From Gammaproteobacteria bacterium (GTDB taxonomy: Bacteria > Pseudomonadota > Gammaproteobacteria > Steroidobacterales > Steroidobacteraceae), in the NCBI GenBank assembly GCA_019247195.1, contig JAFAPI010000073.1, positions 44,268 through 108,267 of the forward strand: a DNA stretch of 64,000 nt, written 5' to 3'. The translations under genes and the position numbers were made by a program. Below, one piece after another: positions 62,118 through 64,000 of the stretch; positions within the stretch are counted from its first letter, which is position 1; each line of letters begins with the position of its first letter. The notes under the pieces were generated by a model. That model worked only from the letters and a program-made list of their open reading frames with translations. It was not told the DNA's origin and made no database searches.

Positions 62118-62993
62118 TCAGGGTCGGTCGCAGAGCTGGATATCCCCGCTCATGGTCCGCAGGCGCAGGTGCCCGCCGCCCTCGCCCCGTGAGCCGCTGA
62201 GCGAATGCCCCACCGGGCCGTCCTTGTCGGGGTGGGCATTGAAGCAGTCGGTGATGTCGCCGCTGAAACTCGACGCGTCGTAGGCGTAACCGCCCTCGGC
62301 CGGGGCGCGCACGTTCAGGTCGCCACTGACGGAAGTGACATCGAAGGATGCGCCGCGCGCGAGCTTACCCTCGAAGTGGAAGTCACCCGACGTGGTGCGC
62401 GCGTGCACCGCGCGCGTGGTGTCGAACGAGACCACGAAGTTGCCGCTCACCGAGTTGGCCTCGAGTTCGCCCGCGCCGCGCTCCAGCCGCACATCCCCGC
62501 TCACCGTGCTGACGTGCAGGCGTGCCGGGTCGCCGTGACCCTTGATGTGCACATCCCCGCTCACGGTCTTCACTTCCAGGTCCGCAGCGGCGATCTCGGT
62601 AATCACCTCGCCGCTCACCGCGTTCAGCCGCTGCACGCCGCTCACCCCGCCGATGCGCTGATCGGCGCTCACCGTGGAGAGGTGCAGCTCGCTGGCGCGT
62701 GGCACCTGGATGCGCAGGATGGCATCGCCGTCGTCGCTGTTGTGCTGCCGCAGGACCACCTTGACGATCGTGTGATCACCCTCGGTGTTCACGTCGACCC
62801 GCTCGACGCCCTCCTCCAAGTCGCCGTGCACGGCCACCTCGTTGCGGTCCCAGCCGGCTACTTCCACCTTGCCGCTGGTGTTGGAGATGTCGACCACCCC
62901 CTTGGCCTCCGCCGCCACGGTCCTGTCGAAGCGCGTCCCGGCATTGGCCGTGCCTGCCGCGGCCAGCGCAATCATTACCCATGTGAGTCGCAT
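62118..62993 (-). CDS. DUF4097 family beta-repeat protein, exported
   Basis: This 291-residue protein has a signal peptide (MIALAAAGTANAG) and a right-handed beta-helix-like DUF4097 domain made of short repeats: DISNTSGKVEVAGW, LSTVSADQRIGGVSG, LNAVSGEVITE, VKTVSGDVHIKG, VSTVSGDVRLERG, ANSVSGNFVVSF. Such proteins are adhesin-like or envelope stress-linked, with no known biochemical role. Only 3 bp separate it from the membrane protein gene upstream, so it belongs to the sigma factor operon and may be its regulon member. Confidence 0.93.
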   Translation of the reverse strand: MRLTWVMIALAAAGTANAGTRFDRTVAAEAKGVVDISNTSGKVEVAGWDRNEVAVHGDLEEGVERVDVNTEGDHTIVKVVLRQHNSDDGDAILRIQVPRASELHLSTVSADQRIGGVSGVQRLNAVSGEVITEIAAADLEVKTVSGDVHIKGHGDPARLHVSTVSGDVRLERGAGELEANSVSGNFVVSFDTTRAVHARTTSGDFHFEGKLARGASFDVTSVSGDLNVRAPAEGGYAYDASSFSGDITDCFNAHPDKDGPVGHSLSGSRGEGGGHLRLRTMSGDIQLCDRP

Positions 62994-62996
62994 AGC

Positions 62997-63542
62997 TCAG
63001 ATCCCCTTGCCAGCATCGCTGGCCTCGTGGACGTCCGTGAGGACGCGCATTTCGTCCTGGTAAGTGTTGATGAGCAGCTCCTGCAGCAGCGCGTTGCTCG
63101 GATCCTTGCCGAGCGCCTGCTCCAGGTCCTGCTTGGCCTGATGGATCGTGGCAAGGCTCGCCACGACCTTGGCCCGCGCCGTGGGCGGCATCGCCTCGAG
63201 ACGCGATTGCAGCGACTGCAGCAGACGGGCCCGGTCGCGCCGGTAGCGCGGGTCGCTCACGTATGCCGCATCGATCAGTGTGGCGGCCCCCGCCGCGCTC
63301 CGGCCCGGCGCCGCCGGCGGGCGCTGGCCCGGCAGCAGGTCCCGGCCGATGAACATGCCGACCGCGAGGCTCGCCACCATGGCCGCGGCAGCGAGCGCGC
63401 GCCACGGCGGACGGCGCGGGGCCGCGGCGGCGCGCGCCGGGGCACGCAGCTGCGCCTCGATCTGCGGCCACAGATCCCGCGGCGGATCGAGGGCGAGCGG
63501 CAGCTCGGAGAGCGAACTCACCTTGCGCATGTCCTCAGTCAT
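62997..63542 (-). CDS. Single-pass membrane protein, probable anti-sigma factor
   Basis: This 181-residue protein has an N-terminal cytoplasmic part (SSLSELPLALDPPRDLWPQIEAQLR), one TM helix (ALAAAAMVASLAVGMFIG) and a periplasmic helical domain (RARLLQSLQSRLEAMPPTAR; LEQALGKDPSNALLQELLINTYQDEM). It lacks a zinc anti-sigma motif but sits directly after an ECF sigma gene with overlapping stop/start, the usual place for an anti-sigma factor. No family name is claimed. Confidence 0.8.
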   Translation of the reverse strand: MTEDMRKVSSLSELPLALDPPRDLWPQIEAQLRAPARAAAAPRRPPWRALAAAAMVASLAVGMFIGRDLLPGQRPPAAPGRSAAGAATLIDAAYVSDPRYRRDRARLLQSLQSRLEAMPPTARAKVVASLATIHQAKQDLEQALGKDPSNALLQELLINTYQDEMRVLTDVHEASDAGKGI

Positions 63543-64000
63543 CAGGCCACCTCCATCCCGAGCCGCTCCCGCAGCAGTCGCCGGGCGCGGTGCAGCTGTG
63601 CCTTGCAGGTGCCTTCCGCGATGCCCAGCATGTGCGCGGCCTCGCCGTGCGTGTAGCCATACAGAGCGTGCAGCACCAACGCATCACGCGCACCGTCCGG
63701 CAGCGCTCCGATCGCCGTCTCCAGCTCCCGGACTTCCACCGGGGTCTCGAGCGTCCAGCTGGCATCCATCCCGTCCTCCTCCTCCGCGACCTCCGCCACC
63801 GGCAGCGCGCGCCGGCGCTTGGCCAGGCTTACGTTGACCGCGATGCGGTGCAGCCAGGTGGCGAGCGAACTGCGCGTCTGGAACTGCCCGAGTGCCCGCC
63901 ATGCGTTGACGAACGTCTCCTGCGTACAGTCTTCCGCGAGCGCGCTGTCGCGCGTCATCCGCAGGCATAGCCCGTACACTCGCCCCGCGTGCTCGCGGTA
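63542..64000 (-). CDS. ECF-type RNA polymerase sigma-70 factor, 5' end missing
   Basis: The frame is open to the right edge, so only the C-terminal 152 residues are visible. They cover region 2 (CTQETFVNAWRALGQF, then FQTRSSLATWLHRIAVN) and region 4 (LPDGARDALVLHALYGYTHGEAAHMLGIAEGTCKAQLHRARRLL, a helix-turn-helix that contacts the -35 element). It directs RNA polymerase to its own regulon. It is followed, with overlap, by the membrane protein gene that probably restrains it. Confidence 0.93.
   Translation of the reverse strand, partial: YREHAGRVYGLCLRMTRDSALAEDCTQETFVNAWRALGQFQTRSSLATWLHRIAVNVSLAKRRRALPVAEVAEEEDGMDASWTLETPVEVRELETAIGALPDGARDALVLHALYGYTHGEAAHMLGIAEGTCKAQLHRARRLLRERLGMEVA

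Overview
The window is a GC-rich chromosomal segment, densely packed with genes. The gene content points to a free-living, aerobic gammaproteobacterium. Support comes from a mutY-yggX pair (an arrangement typical of that class), a NarX/NarL-like pair, an OpgC-like acyltransferase, a YadG/YadH-like ABC exporter and many Sec/Tat-exported enzymes. A Steroidobacterales/Nevskiales-like lineage is my guess from the mix of exported hydrolases, GMC/Gfo-Idh enzymes and PhyH oxygenases; no marker gene here proves it. I see no insertion sequence, integrase, prophage or CRISPR array.

Layout. 1-4.7 kb: 3' end of an MttB-family methyltransferase, small DUF6496 and DUF6328 proteins, an ATP-dependent DNA ligase and an exported amidohydrolase. 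5.0-8.4 kb: a tightly coupled four-gene unit (outer-membrane-type protein, single-lobe phosphate-binding-like protein, histidine kinase, stand-alone receiver) closed by a hairpin. 8.6-15.5 kb: secreted protein of unknown function, YadGH-like ABC exporter, AsmA-family protein, amidase and an Fpg/Nei glycosylase. 15.6-23.3 kb (minus strand): a six-gene operon of GMC dehydrogenase, Tat-type small subunit, Gfo/Idh oxidoreductase, DUF1080 hydrolase, NupG-type MFS and S9 peptidase. It reads as periplasmic 3-keto-glycoside catabolism. 23.3-28.6 kb: an ornithine-cyclodeaminase-family gene facing a PLP dehydratase, then a serine hydrolase and an OPT peptide transporter. 28.7-34 kb: signal-peptide SDR, TIG/PQQ-propeller lipoprotein, FmdB-like protein, GH1 glycosidase and a remnant of an outer-membrane receptor. 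34-41 kb: acetyltransferase, O-methyltransferase, a kinase/class III PLP enzyme pair resembling hydroxylysine kinase plus phospho-lyase, GFA protein, GlpQ-type phosphodiesterase and an MFS. 41.2-47.4 kb: an uncharacterised envelope cluster (large coiled-coil exported protein facing a four-gene operon with an OmpA protein). 47.5-52 kb: PhyH oxygenase-MFS-membrane protein operon and an OpgC-like protein. 52.2-53.3 kb: RRM protein and two small partners. 53.4-57.5 kb: fatty acid desaturase, methyltransferase and secreted lipase-like protein in a stretch that looks less GC-rich, beside tRNA-Phe. 58.3-60.7 kb: soluble GAF histidine kinase and NarL-type regulator. 60.7-64 kb (minus): ECF sigma factor, membrane protein (probable anti-sigma), DUF4097 protein, MutY and YggX in one run.

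The main themes are envelope sensing (three signalling modules), export and use of sugars, glycosides and peptides, and oxidative-damage repair (Fpg/Nei, MutY, YggX). The least described parts are the 5-8.4 kb sensory unit and the 41-47 kb envelope cluster.
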